Source: an uncultured Pelagibacteraceae bacterium (GTDB taxonomy: Bacteria; Pseudomonadota; Alphaproteobacteria; Pelagibacterales; Pelagibacteraceae). From it: a stretch of DNA of 11,674 bases. This document shows positions 1 to 7,534 of this stretch, in pieces (position 1 is the stretch's first letter; each line of letters starts with the position of its first letter). The stretch covers positions 1-11,674 of the forward strand of contig CACLNK010000033.1 of assembly GCA_902608305.1 (NCBI GenBank), read 5' to 3'. A program made the translations under genes and the position numbers. The notes below the pieces were generated by a model, which was not told the DNA's origin, ran no database searches, and was given only the letters and a program-made list of their open reading frames with translations.

Positions 1-1
1 A

Positions 2-643
2 TGGCCCAACGGAATGAGAGAAGTCCATTATTTAGACAGATTAAATGGAAATAAAGCAATCTTCAAAGACGGCCACGAGCAAGAAGCTGATGCAATAATT
101 TTATGTTCAGGTTATCTTCATCATTTCCCTTTTTTAACTGAAGACCTTAAACTAAAAACTAGAAACAGATTATATCCACCAAAATTGTATAAAGGTGTAG
201 TTTGGGAAAATAATCATCAATTGTTGTACTTGGGTATGCAGGATCAATTTCATACCTTTAACATGTTTGATTGTCAGGCTTGGTATGCAAGAGATGTAAT
301 AATGAGTAAAATTAAAATTCCAAGTAGTTCGGAAATCACAAAAGATATAGATAAATGGGTTGCTATGGAAGAAAAATTAGAAAATCCTGATCAAATGATA
401 GACTTTCAAACTGAATATACTAAAGAACTTCATGGATTGTCTGATTATCCAAAAATTGATTTTGAATTAATTAGAAAACATTTCAAAGAATGGGAACATC
501 ATAAAGTAGAAGATATCATGACTTATAGAAACAAATCTTTTTCGTCTCCAGTGACTGGATCTGTTGCACCAATTCATCATACCCCATGGGCTTCTGCAAT
601 GGATGATTCTTCTAAAGCTTTTTTAAATCAATCAAAAAAATAA
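2..643 (+). CDS. tmm: Trimethylamine monooxygenase (Tmm), C-terminal part, 5'-truncated by window edge
   Basis: This is a bacterial flavin-containing monooxygenase that would oxidise trimethylamine to TMAO in the cytoplasm using FAD, NADPH and O2. The frame is open from base 2 (first codons W-P-N-G), so the ATG at base 14 is an internal methionine and the true start lies upstream of the window. About 213 residues are present, roughly half of a family that is usually near 450. Counting from M at base 14, the segment CSGYLHHFPF (31-40) is the FMO (F/L)ATGY-type motif in the form typical of Tmm. LGMQDQFHTFNMFDCQAW (73-90) is another strongly Tmm-like block. The N-terminal FAD and NADPH Rossmann motifs are not in view. 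The stop TAA is at 641-643. The last 16 bases overlap the 3' end of a small gene on the opposite strand, and I see no terminator hairpin there. The pairing with tmoXVW and tdm supports Tmm over another FMO. Confidence 0.9.
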   Translation, partial: WPNGMREVHYLDRLNGNKAIFKDGHEQEADAIILCSGYLHHFPFLTEDLKLKTRNRLYPPKLYKGVVWENNHQLLYLGMQDQFHTFNMFDCQAWYARDVIMSKIKIPSSSEITKDIDKWVAMEEKLENPDQMIDFQTEYTKELHGLSDYPKIDFELIRKHFKEWEHHKVEDIMTYRNKSFSSPVTGSVAPIHHTPWASAMDDSSKAFLNQSKK

Positions 644-786
644 GGTATCAAAAAAACTACACAGCCTGCTAAAAAGAAAAGACTTCCAAACATAGCCCAA
701 AAATTTCCAAGGCTAGACATAATAAAACCAATTGCAGAGATCAAAAATAAAATCCATCCAGCAATATTTATAATTTTAGTATTCAT
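628..786 (-). CDS. 52-residue two-helix small membrane protein, unknown function
   Basis: The minus strand holds an uninterrupted reading frame of 52 codons from ATG (784-786) to TGA (628-630). It begins MNTKIINIAGWILFLISAIG and ends FLIPYFFD. Two hydrophobic helices are evident, about residues 5-25 and 29-49, joined by a short SSLGN-type turn, with almost no charge apart from K4 and the final D. Hence it is predicted to be an inner-membrane protein with both ends on the same side. Its ATG directly follows the gpsA stop TAA with no spacer and no evident Shine-Dalgarno, which suggests translational coupling at the end of the transporter/glycerol operon. The 3' end overlaps the tmm 3' end by 16 bases, tail to tail. 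Composition favours a real gene: it keeps a coherent two-helix pattern and a continuous frame where the region would otherwise be a 143-base gap. I do not recognise a family and assign no function. Confidence 0.72.
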   Translation of the reverse strand: MNTKIINIAGWILFLISAIGFIMSSLGNFWAMFGSLFFLAGCVVFLIPYFFD

Positions 787-1815
787 TTACCAATTAATTT
801 CTAATTTTTTGTTTTCACATATAGATTTTAGAACGCTAAACATTAAAGGAAATTTGTTTGCTTTAAGATCTTTAAAAATTTTTGGACCTATTTCAAATGC
901 AAGCTCAGCACCTTCTACTGTTATATCTTTCATATATAATTCTTTTGCATCTTTATATAAATGACCTTGGCCAAGATACTTTCCCATCAAACTATTTCTT
1001 CCTCCAATAGCACTAACATAAAGATCTCCTAGACCAGCTAGTCCATAAACCGTTTCTGAATTACCACCATAAAGAGATACAAATTCTACCATTTCAGAAA
1101 TTGATCTATGAATTAACGATGCTGAAGTATTTAAATAATATTTAGATTGTATCTCAATTGGGGCTTTTGAATTACTTAAACCTTCCGAAGCACCTATCAG
1201 CATTGAGTAAATATTTTTAATAGCACCCGACAGTTCAACGCCTATAATATCATTTGATATTTCTGTTGAATAATAATCCGTTGAAATAATTTTTTTAAGA
1301 AATTGTGCTTCTTTAATATCTGGATTAGCTATTACAGTTCCAGTTCTCATTTTATTTGCCAAGCCAGTTGCCAAACAGGGTCCTTTAATTGCTGAAATAT
1401 TTATTTCATTGTGTCCCTTTTCTTTTAATAAAATATTTATTTTTTCTGAAAGGGTAATTAGTTCATCTTTCTCTACTGAAAGACCTTTTGTTAATAAAAC
1501 TATTGGAAGTTTTTTTTTATAAAATTTTGAAATTTCTTCTGCAAACCATTTTATACCTATTGAACTGATTGCTGCTACAATTACATCTGCACCTTTTTCA
1601 GTTATAGCTTTTAAATTTTCAAATCTTTCAATTTTAAGTTTTGAGGGTAAATTGATTTTTAAAGTAGGATGAAAATTTTTATTTTTCTTAATAGATGTAA
1701 TGAGTTCATTTTCTAAATGAGTACCAATTAATGTTACATCATTGTCGTTATCTACACAGGGGACAGTAAATGCCGAACCCATTGCGCCAGCTCCTATAAT
1801 AACAATTTTTTTCAT
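787..1815 (-). CDS. gpsA: NAD(P)-dependent glycerol-3-phosphate dehydrogenase, divergent GpsA subfamily
   Basis: This soluble enzyme interconverts sn-glycerol 3-phosphate and dihydroxyacetone phosphate with NAD(P)H. The N-terminal Rossmann fold is marked by GAGAMG (8-13). LTKG (108-111) and KGP (144-146) follow the usual GpsA order. ELSGAIKN (194-201) carries the expected catalytic lysine K200, and GLAGLGDL (258-265) plus GGRN (271-274, R273 as the phosphate-binding arginine) complete the C-terminal domain. The length, 342 residues, is close to the usual 330-340. Two blocks differ from textbook GpsA: the S-G-P-x-F-A-x-E loop reads KGPCLATGLA, and the N-x-S-R-N loop reads GGRN. From memory, this variant also occurs in other alphaproteobacterial GpsA-like dehydrogenases, so it may not be the housekeeping lipid-synthesis enzyme. 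It lies nine bases after glpK, with a Shine-Dalgarno overlapping the glpK stop. This pairing suggests it oxidises glycerol 3-phosphate made by the kinase, though direction cannot be read from sequence. Confidence 0.88.
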   Translation of the reverse strand: MKKIVIIGAGAMGSAFTVPCVDNDNDVTLIGTHLENELITSIKKNKNFHPTLKINLPSKLKIERFENLKAITEKGADVIVAAISSIGIKWFAEEISKFYKKKLPIVLLTKGLSVEKDELITLSEKINILLKEKGHNEINISAIKGPCLATGLANKMRTGTVIANPDIKEAQFLKKIISTDYYSTEISNDIIGVELSGAIKNIYSMLIGASEGLSNSKAPIEIQSKYYLNTSASLIHRSISEMVEFVSLYGGNSETVYGLAGLGDLYVSAIGGRNSLMGKYLGQGHLYKDAKELYMKDITVEGAELAFEIGPKIFKDLKANKFPLMFSVLKSICENKKLEINW

Positions 1816-1822
1816 TTCTATA

Positions 1823-1826
1823 TCCT
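1823..1826 (-). promoter_or_regulatory. Shine-Dalgarno of gpsA overlapping the glpK stop codon
   Basis: On the minus strand AGGA lies seven bases before the gpsA ATG and shares bases with the glpK TAG (1825-1827). This supports the chosen gpsA start and suggests that ribosomes finishing glpK can reinitiate on gpsA. Confidence 0.6.
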
Positions 1827-3303
1827 AAATCAAAGTTCTCTTAATTGCTTGTTCCCAACCTTTCAATAGTTTAATTCTACTTGATTTATTAATTTTAGGT
1901 TCAAATCTTTTATCGATTTTCCACTCTCTGGAGATAGATTTGAAAGATTTGAATTCTCCAATATAAAGCCCCGCAACAAATGCTGCTCCAAGAGCAGTAG
2001 TTTCATTAATTTTTGGCCTTATTACTTTAATATCTAGAATGTCTGAGAGAAATTGTGAAAACCAATTGTTTAAAACCATTCCACCATCAACTTTAACTTC
2101 TCTAGGTTTTAGGCCATCTTTGTTCATTGCTTTAAATAAATCAAAACTTTGATAAGCAACTGACTCGAGAACTGCTCTAACAATATCTTTCCAATCCGTA
2201 TTTCTTGTTAATCCACTCAACAATCCTCTAGAATTAGGACTCCAATAAGGAGCCCCTAGTCCGGTAAAAGCAGGAACTAAATAAACTCCGTTATTATTTT
2301 TTCTAGACTTTGCAATTTTTTCTGTTTCATAGGCATTATTTATTAATTTTATTTTGTCTCTTATCCATTGTACTCCTGCACCAGCAGTAAATATTGATCC
2401 CTCTAGTGCATAAGTAGTTTTGTTGTTAATTCTATAACAGATAGTAGTTAGCAGTTTATTTTTTGAAAATATTTTTTTTGAACCAGTATTCATCAATACA
2501 AAAGCTCCTGTTCCATATGTGCTTTTTACAGAACCTGGCGAAAAACAACACTGACCTATAGTTGCTGCTTGTTGATCACCAACTACACCATTAATAGGAA
2601 TTGATTTTCCTATTATAGATTTTTTTGTGATTCCAAAATTATCCGCAGAATTTTTTACTTCAGGTAAAATGTTTTTTGAAATATTAAAAAGTTTTAAGAT
2701 TTCATTATCCCACTTGTTGCTATTAATATTATATAACATGGTTCTACATGCGTTAGTGGCATCTGTTGCATGAACTTTTCCAGAGGTAAGTTTCCATATT
2801 AAAAAAGTATCGATTGTTCCAAATAATAATTTTTTTTCTTTGATTAATTTTTTTGCTTTTGGAACATTTTTAATTATCCATCTTGCTTTTGTAGCTGAAA
2901 AATACGGATCTAAAAATAAGCCTGTTTTTTTCCTAATTTTTTTTTCTTTATTTCTTTTTTTAAGTTCATTACAAAAATCTTCTGTTCTTCTATCTTGCCA
3001 TACAATTGCATTATAAACTGGTTTCCCATTTGATTTGTCCCATAAAACTGTTGTTTCTCTTTGATTTGTAATACCAATCGTTAGGATTTTGCCTTTTAAT
3101 TTTTTACTTTTTGCAATTACATCAGTTAATACTTTTCTTGTTGTGTTCCAAATCTCATTTGGATTATGCTCTACCCATCCATCTTTTGGAAAATATTGTG
3201 TAAATTCCTTTTGAGAAGTATAAATAGGTTTACCAGATAAACTAAATAAAATAGCTCTACTGGATGTAGTGCCCTGGTCAATGGCAACTAGAAATTTTTT
3301 CAC
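1825..3303 (-). CDS. glpK: Glycerol kinase
   Basis: This FGGY-family kinase phosphorylates glycerol with ATP to sn-glycerol 3-phosphate in the cytoplasm. The DQGTTS phosphate-binding loop is at 9-14. The expected glycerol-binding residues are all present: R82-E83 (TNQRETT), W102 (IVWQDRRT), Y134 (LDPYFSATK) and D243-Q244 (VVGDQQAA). The second ATP-domain signatures follow: STYGTGAFVL (261-270), FTGLGAPYW (346-354) and VDGGMVLNNW (405-414). Length is 492 residues, typical for GlpK (about 500). The start is GTG (3301-3303), four bases after the permease stop and with no clear Shine-Dalgarno, so translation is probably coupled to the permease. No in-frame ATG offers a better start without removing the DQGTTS region. 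Three features favour glycerol over another FGGY substrate: the complete glycerol pocket, the gpsA neighbour and the family length. No glycerol facilitator gene is visible in the window. Confidence 0.95.
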   Translation of the reverse strand: MKKFLVAIDQGTTSSRAILFSLSGKPIYTSQKEFTQYFPKDGWVEHNPNEIWNTTRKVLTDVIAKSKKLKGKILTIGITNQRETTVLWDKSNGKPVYNAIVWQDRRTEDFCNELKKRNKEKKIRKKTGLFLDPYFSATKARWIIKNVPKAKKLIKEKKLLFGTIDTFLIWKLTSGKVHATDATNACRTMLYNINSNKWDNEILKLFNISKNILPEVKNSADNFGITKKSIIGKSIPINGVVGDQQAATIGQCCFSPGSVKSTYGTGAFVLMNTGSKKIFSKNKLLTTICYRINNKTTYALEGSIFTAGAGVQWIRDKIKLINNAYETEKIAKSRKNNNGVYLVPAFTGLGAPYWSPNSRGLLSGLTRNTDWKDIVRAVLESVAYQSFDLFKAMNKDGLKPREVKVDGGMVLNNWFSQFLSDILDIKVIRPKINETTALGAAFVAGLYIGEFKSFKSISREWKIDKRFEPKINKSSRIKLLKGWEQAIKRTLI

Positions 3304-3307
3304 GATT

Positions 3308-5461
3308 TTAATCTATGCCAAGATGCTTTTTTCTTTTTTCTACCCAAGTTCTAATTAAATTATCAAATATCAGAGCTATGAAAGCGACACAAATACCAAG
3401 TATTAATCCTTTACCCCCACCTTTTTTATCAGATAAAGCTTTTAGAATATATTGTCCTAAATCTTCTGTTCCAATAAATGCTCCTATAATTACCATAAAC
3501 AAAGCAAATACGATTGTTTGATTTACACCAAGCATCATGTGAGGAAACGCTATTGGAAATTCTATATTTATTAATCTTTGGAATTTAGTTACACCTGACA
3601 TTGTGGCTGCGTCATGCAAAGCAGGTGGAACACTTCTTAATCCCTCAATAGTGTACCTTGTAGCAGGTATAGTTGCATAAACAATTACTGCAATTAATAC
3701 CGATGTATCCGTTATACCAAAAAGCATCATTACTGGAATTAAATATACAAAAGAAGGAAATGTTTGAAAAATATCACAAACTGCCAACATAAATTTTGTG
3801 GTATATTTGTTTTGTTGACATAAAGTTCCAACAGTTAATCCAATTGTGCAAGATGCAATAACTCCAAAAGTTGCCATGTATGCTGTGACTAAAGCTCTAT
3901 CCCACCATGGACTTAGCGCTATAAATAATGCTAATCCACCTACTGTAAAAGCTGAACGAATTCCACCAATTATATAACCTGCTCCAATAACTAATACTAA
4001 AGTAGCAACTGCTGGCATTCTTAGATACAAGGCCCTCATTGGTTGAAGAACTTCTGTTATTAGCCAAGTATTGAATATTTTTAAAGTTTGAAAGAAAGTA
4101 TCCCAAATCCAATCAACACCTTTATTCCAGAAATCTGCAAATGATAATCCTTTATTATGTGGAATCTCAGAAAAGTAATTAAAACTACCTTTAAACACAA
4201 AGGTTCCAACATAGGCAAATATCACTCCTATTAATACTGCTCCAGCAAAAAACAATGTATTTTTATAACGCTGAAAAAAAGTCAGGTTACCAAAATAATC
4301 TTCTTGTTTATTTGCCCAAGCCAATGACATTTTATCTAACAGTATTGCAATCATGCTAATACATAAGCCGGCTTCTAATGCTAATCCAATATTTAGCTGA
4401 TTTAAAGCTAACAATAAATTCCACCCTAATCCTTTAGCACCTATAAAAGCTGCAATAACCGCCATAGAGAAACACACCATTATGACCTGGTTCACTCCAA
4501 TTAAAATGTCTCTTCTTGCTGTTGGAATTAATACTTTGGTCATAAGTTGCCAATTATTACATCCACTCATTTTGCCAGCTTCAATAACTTCGGAAGGTAC
4601 CGCTCTAAGACCTAACAAGGTTAATAAGATCATTGGAGGAATAGCAACAACCATTGTTATAATAACTGCAGCATGATCGCCAATGCCAAACAGAACCATT
4701 GCAGGAACTAGAACTGCATATTGTGGCATAGTCTGCATCACTAGGAGTAATGGATATAAAGCTTTCTCAATACGTTTGCTTTTGTAAGCCATAATGCCTA
4801 AGCTCAAACCAAAAATAAAAGAAAGTGGTGCTGCAACCAATATAAAAGAAAGTGTTTGCATCGAAGGTTTCCATTGACCAAATACAGAAATATAAATCAT
4901 GACTAAACCAGCGAATATAGCCAGACCCTTGCCACTCAGTTTGTAACATAATATTACTGCACCCGCTGCAACGATTGTCCACGGTAACCCTGGCAGTTCT
5001 GCCCATGGATTTTTATCTATCCAGTCCCAACTGGTAAATGCGACAACTGTTTTAGAACCACCTAATAAAATTTCTCTAATCAATTCAATAAGAAATGTCA
5101 TAGATGCAGTTATATTTCTTGTTATTTGTAGTACTAAAGGTCGAGTTCTGTATTCTTGAAGATCTTCATTCCAAAACTCCATTGGCATCCATTCATTTAA
5201 TAAGAAAAACAAAGAGTCATTTACCCAAATAGGTAACCATCCAAGTAAAGGAGGTAGTCGCCAAAGGGTATCAAATGCATAATATCTTACTTCTGCGCCA
5301 AATAGTGTGTAAGTACTTTGATTTGGGTCTTTAACAAATTCAGCTTGACCTCTTATAAATTTGTAGGTTTCAGGAACATCAATTGCAAAGCATAAGGCAA
5401 AAAATATAACTAACAAGAATAACCATTGAAATAATTTTGGATATTTTTTTAATAATTCCAT
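3308..5461 (-). CDS. tmoW: Fused double-domain ABC permease for TMAO/betaine-type osmolytes (TmoW/ProW-like)
   Basis: This is the inner-membrane permease of a ProU/Tmo-type importer. At 717 residues it is about twice the size of a usual ProW and contains two binding-protein-dependent permease domains in one chain. Each has its own ATPase-coupling EAA loop: EAGKMSGCNNWQLMTKVLIP (294-313) followed by GVNQ (322-325), and DAATMSGVTKFQRLINIEFP (617-636) followed by GVNQ (645-648). Both domains carry a matching upstream block, MQTMPQYAVLVPAMVLFGIGD (begins 242) and IFQTFPSFVYLIPVMMLFGI (564-583). So it is an internal duplication, and one chain should supply both halves of the channel. A hydrophobic helix lies near 12-28, and a linker with further helices spans about 395-510. 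It is ten bases after tmoV and four before glpK. No strong Shine-Dalgarno is seen. The substrate is inferred from tmm and tdm nearby; glycine betaine or a mixed osmolyte range is equally possible from this subunit alone. Confidence 0.88.
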   Translation of the reverse strand: MELLKKYPKLFQWLFLLVIFFALCFAIDVPETYKFIRGQAEFVKDPNQSTYTLFGAEVRYYAFDTLWRLPPLLGWLPIWVNDSLFFLLNEWMPMEFWNEDLQEYRTRPLVLQITRNITASMTFLIELIREILLGGSKTVVAFTSWDWIDKNPWAELPGLPWTIVAAGAVILCYKLSGKGLAIFAGLVMIYISVFGQWKPSMQTLSFILVAAPLSFIFGLSLGIMAYKSKRIEKALYPLLLVMQTMPQYAVLVPAMVLFGIGDHAAVIITMVVAIPPMILLTLLGLRAVPSEVIEAGKMSGCNNWQLMTKVLIPTARRDILIGVNQVIMVCFSMAVIAAFIGAKGLGWNLLLALNQLNIGLALEAGLCISMIAILLDKMSLAWANKQEDYFGNLTFFQRYKNTLFFAGAVLIGVIFAYVGTFVFKGSFNYFSEIPHNKGLSFADFWNKGVDWIWDTFFQTLKIFNTWLITEVLQPMRALYLRMPAVATLVLVIGAGYIIGGIRSAFTVGGLALFIALSPWWDRALVTAYMATFGVIASCTIGLTVGTLCQQNKYTTKFMLAVCDIFQTFPSFVYLIPVMMLFGITDTSVLIAVIVYATIPATRYTIEGLRSVPPALHDAATMSGVTKFQRLINIEFPIAFPHMMLGVNQTIVFALFMVIIGAFIGTEDLGQYILKALSDKKGGGKGLILGICVAFIALIFDNLIRTWVEKRKKHLGID

Positions 5462-5471
5462 ATTTTAATCG

Positions 5472-6500
5472 TTATTTTTTCTCACCCCCAAAAACAGTAT
5501 GAATTATTTTTGAAGGATGAACAGTTCCAACAATTTTATTATTTTCATCAATTACAGCTACAGATTTTTCTTGAGTTAAAATCTTTTCAGCTACGTTTTC
5601 AATTATTTCATTTTTTGAAACTTTTAAATCACTTAAATTTTTAACATCATCAACGGGATCCATTACCGCCTCTATTTTCAATACTTTTTCTCTAGGAACC
5701 TCTTCTGTAAATTTTTTTACATATTCTGTGGCTGGATTTAAAACAATTTTGGCTGGAGTATCTAATTGCTCTATTATGCCATCCTTCATTATTGCTATTC
5801 TATCCGCAAGCCTAAGAGCTTCATCAAAATCATGAGTAATAAACATAATTGTTTTTTTTAAAACACCTTGCAGTCTTAAAAATTCATCTTGCATTTCTTT
5901 TCTAATCAATGGATCAAGAGCAGAGAAAGGTTCGTCTAAAAACCAAATATCAGGTTCAACAGCCAATGAACGAGCAATACCTACTCTTTGTTGTTGTCCA
6001 CCTGAAAGTTCTCTTGGAAAATAATTTTCTCTTCCATCAAGACCAACAAGTTTAACCATGTCCATAGCTTTATTGATACTATCTTCAGTTTTAATTCCTT
6101 TAATTTGAAGTGGGAAAGCAATATTTTCCAAAACTGTTTTGTGTGGAAGTAAAGCAAAACTTTGAAAAACCATTCCCATTTTATTTCTTCTAAGTTCAAT
6201 TAGTTCTTTGTTTTTTAATGAGAGCAAATCTTGACCTTCTATAAAAATTTTTCCATCCGTGGCATCTGTTAATCTAGAAATACATCTTAATAATGTTGAT
6301 TTTCCTGAGCCTGATAAACCCATAACAACCAACATTTCTCCTTTTGCAACTTCAAAAGAAGCATTGTTTACACCTACAATGCATCCATTTTCTTGGAATG
6401 TTTTTGCATCAACATTTCCGTTTGCTTCTTGGAGCATTTTTTTAGCATTTGTTCCAAAAATCTTATAAACAGATTCACACTTAATTACCGCATTAGTCAT
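5472..6500 (-). CDS. tmoV: ABC transporter ATP-binding subunit (TmoV/ProV-like)
   Basis: This cytoplasmic ATPase powers the osmolyte importer. The motifs are complete and in order: Walker A GLSGSGKST (61-69), Q-loop Q113 (VFQSFALLPH), signature LSGGQQQRVGIARS (165-178), Walker B IWFLDE (185-190), D-loop SALD (193-196) and H-loop H223 (FITHDFDEA). The N-terminal lead with VYKIFG and a spacer of about 20 residues before the core is typical of ProV/OpuAA proteins. The C-terminal tail from about 275, ending VAVIDENNKIVGTVHPSKII, resembles part of a CBS domain. With 342 residues against about 400 in E. coli ProV, the CBS region is shortened, and ionic-strength sensing may be absent or altered. The 65-base gap upstream (6501-6565) is the largest inside this minus-strand run. 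It contains AT-rich -10-like words such as TATAAC (6514-6519), but I see no convincing -35, so an internal promoter is only possible. Confidence 0.9.
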   Translation of the reverse strand: MTNAVIKCESVYKIFGTNAKKMLQEANGNVDAKTFQENGCIVGVNNASFEVAKGEMLVVMGLSGSGKSTLLRCISRLTDATDGKIFIEGQDLLSLKNKELIELRRNKMGMVFQSFALLPHKTVLENIAFPLQIKGIKTEDSINKAMDMVKLVGLDGRENYFPRELSGGQQQRVGIARSLAVEPDIWFLDEPFSALDPLIRKEMQDEFLRLQGVLKKTIMFITHDFDEALRLADRIAIMKDGIIEQLDTPAKIVLNPATEYVKKFTEEVPREKVLKIEAVMDPVDDVKNLSDLKVSKNEIIENVAEKILTQEKSVAVIDENNKIVGTVHPSKIIHTVFGGEKK

Positions 6501-6565
6501 AATCTTTTAACAAGTTATACGAAATTCAGTAAAAATAAAATCTATATAATTGTTGTTTTTCCCCC

Positions 6566-7117
6566 TTAAAAATTTCTAATAAAATAAACTCTTGTATCAA
6601 TTCCAGTGTTAAAAAAACTTAAAGCTTCTCCACTAACAGTAATTGTTTCATTTACTCCAACATTGCTTCCAGTTAAAACAAAACCAGCAAAGCATTTATT
6701 TTTCTCTTTGTCCCACTTAACAAATGTTTCTTTAATATCATTACCGTTAATAGTGTATATATGTTTAGCTTTAAAATTTGTTAAATTGGCGCCCATAACA
6801 GAACGCTGACTTACAATTTTTGTTGCATTGCAAACTGCTTCGTATTGTTCTTCAGACAATCTATGATCATCAGTTCCTTCAAAGGTTACTAAAATACCTG
6901 ATGGAAGGCTTGAAATCAGTTTGCTTAGTTTTTTTTCTTGTGCAATTCTTTCCTCCTCTAATTTCATTTTTCTAACTAATTCATCGCCTCCACCCCAAAA
7001 AATATTTAAAATAGCAAAAGATAAAATTATAATAACTGTTATAGTAACAAGACCACCAAATTGTCTAACTGGTTCGGGTAACTCCTTTAATTTTTTTAAA
7101 TATCTATCTTGTAGCAT
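6566..7117 (-). CDS. Membrane-anchored periplasmic protein of unknown function
   Basis: I do not recognise a family for this 183-residue protein. Residues 1-20 are charged and lack a cleavable signal. One hydrophobic helix follows (about 23-41, LVTITVIIILSFAILNIFWG), then a highly charged stretch at 46-68 (ELVRKMKLEEERIAQEKKLSK) with coiled-coil character. The remaining C-terminal domain of about 110 residues is predicted to be periplasmic. That domain has two cysteines (C96, C142) that could form a disulfide and alternating beta-rich segments such as GILVTFEG, KAKHIYTING, KCFAGFVLTG and NETITVSGEA. This is a bitopic N-in/C-out layout. It lies eight bases downstream of the MORN-protein gene and 65 bases upstream of tmoV, so it probably shares a transcript with the MORN gene. 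A role linked to the cell envelope or transporter can only be suggested from position. Confidence 0.75.
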   Translation of the reverse strand: MLQDRYLKKLKELPEPVRQFGGLVTITVIIILSFAILNIFWGGGDELVRKMKLEEERIAQEKKLSKLISSLPSGILVTFEGTDDHRLSEEQYEAVCNATKIVSQRSVMGANLTNFKAKHIYTINGNDIKETFVKWDKEKNKCFAGFVLTGSNVGVNETITVSGEALSFFNTGIDTRVYFIRNF

Positions 7118-7125
7118 TATTTTAA

Positions 7126-7500
7126 TTATTCTTGTAATTCACCGTTTTTCCAAATTCCTGTTTTTTCTTTTCCATCAGACCAAGTAAACGTTCCTTTACC
7201 ATTCATAAAACCATTGACCCACTCTCCTTCATAAGTTGCACCATCTGGAAAAGTTAAAATTCCTTGACCGCTCCACTCGCTATTTTTAAATTCACCTTTA
7301 TAAATATATCTATTTGGCCAAATTTCAGTCCCTTGACCATTTTTTTTTGTACCAACCCAATTCCCTTCATAGGTTGTTTTATCTGTATAGGTCCATTTAC
7401 CAAAACCATCTACACAGTTTCCCTCGCAACCTGTTTTTCTAGCTAATACTGAATTTGTAATTAAAAAACTTAAAATTATACAAAAGATATATTTTTTCAT
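7126..7500 (-). CDS. Secreted MORN-repeat protein
   Basis: Residues 1-20 (MKKYIFCIILSFLITNSVLA) form a Sec signal peptide with a plausible cleavage after A20. The mature part is almost entirely four tandem 23-residue MORN repeats at about 32-54, 55-77, 78-100 and 101-122. Each follows the pattern G-x-G-x-(4-6)-Y-x-G-x-W/F-x-N-x-x-x-x, for example GQGILTFPDGATYEGEWVNG (78-97). A CxxxC pair (C25, C29) sits just after the signal peptide. MORN repeats form an extended beta-hairpin sheet used for protein or lipid contacts; the molecular role of bacterial secreted examples is mostly unknown. It is the middle gene of three small envelope genes between tmoX and tmoV. In the 34-base gap upstream, two TATAAT-like words occur on the minus strand (7519-7524 and 7502-7507), but neither has a recognisable -35, so a dedicated promoter is uncertain. 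Confidence 0.85.
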   Translation of the reverse strand: MKKYIFCIILSFLITNSVLARKTGCEGNCVDGFGKWTYTDKTTYEGNWVGTKKNGQGTEIWPNRYIYKGEFKNSEWSGQGILTFPDGATYEGEWVNGFMNGKGTFTWSDGKEKTGIWKNGELQE

Positions 7501-7534
7501 AATTATATTTTACACTAAATTATATAAAAAAAAA

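Noticed and set aside
14..643. A complete 209-residue gene starting at ATG 14
   Set aside because: The frame is open to the window edge (W-P-N-G before the M) and the product is only the C-terminal half of Tmm, so the methionine is internal.
3315..3521. Short plus-strand frame inside the permease gene
   Set aside because: Antisense shadow of the permease helices; no independent support. The same applies to the frames at 4482-4676, 6259-6468, 6606-6809 and 7264-7446.
6501..6565. Dedicated promoter for tmoV
   Set aside because: TATAAC-like words exist but no -35 of reasonable quality at 16-18 bases; left as a possibility in the tmoV entry only.
6921..7187. An 88-residue plus-strand frame opposite the membrane-anchored protein gene
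   Set aside because: It is antisense to a better-supported gene that has a clear transmembrane helix and coiled-coil pattern; no family features or ribosome binding site.
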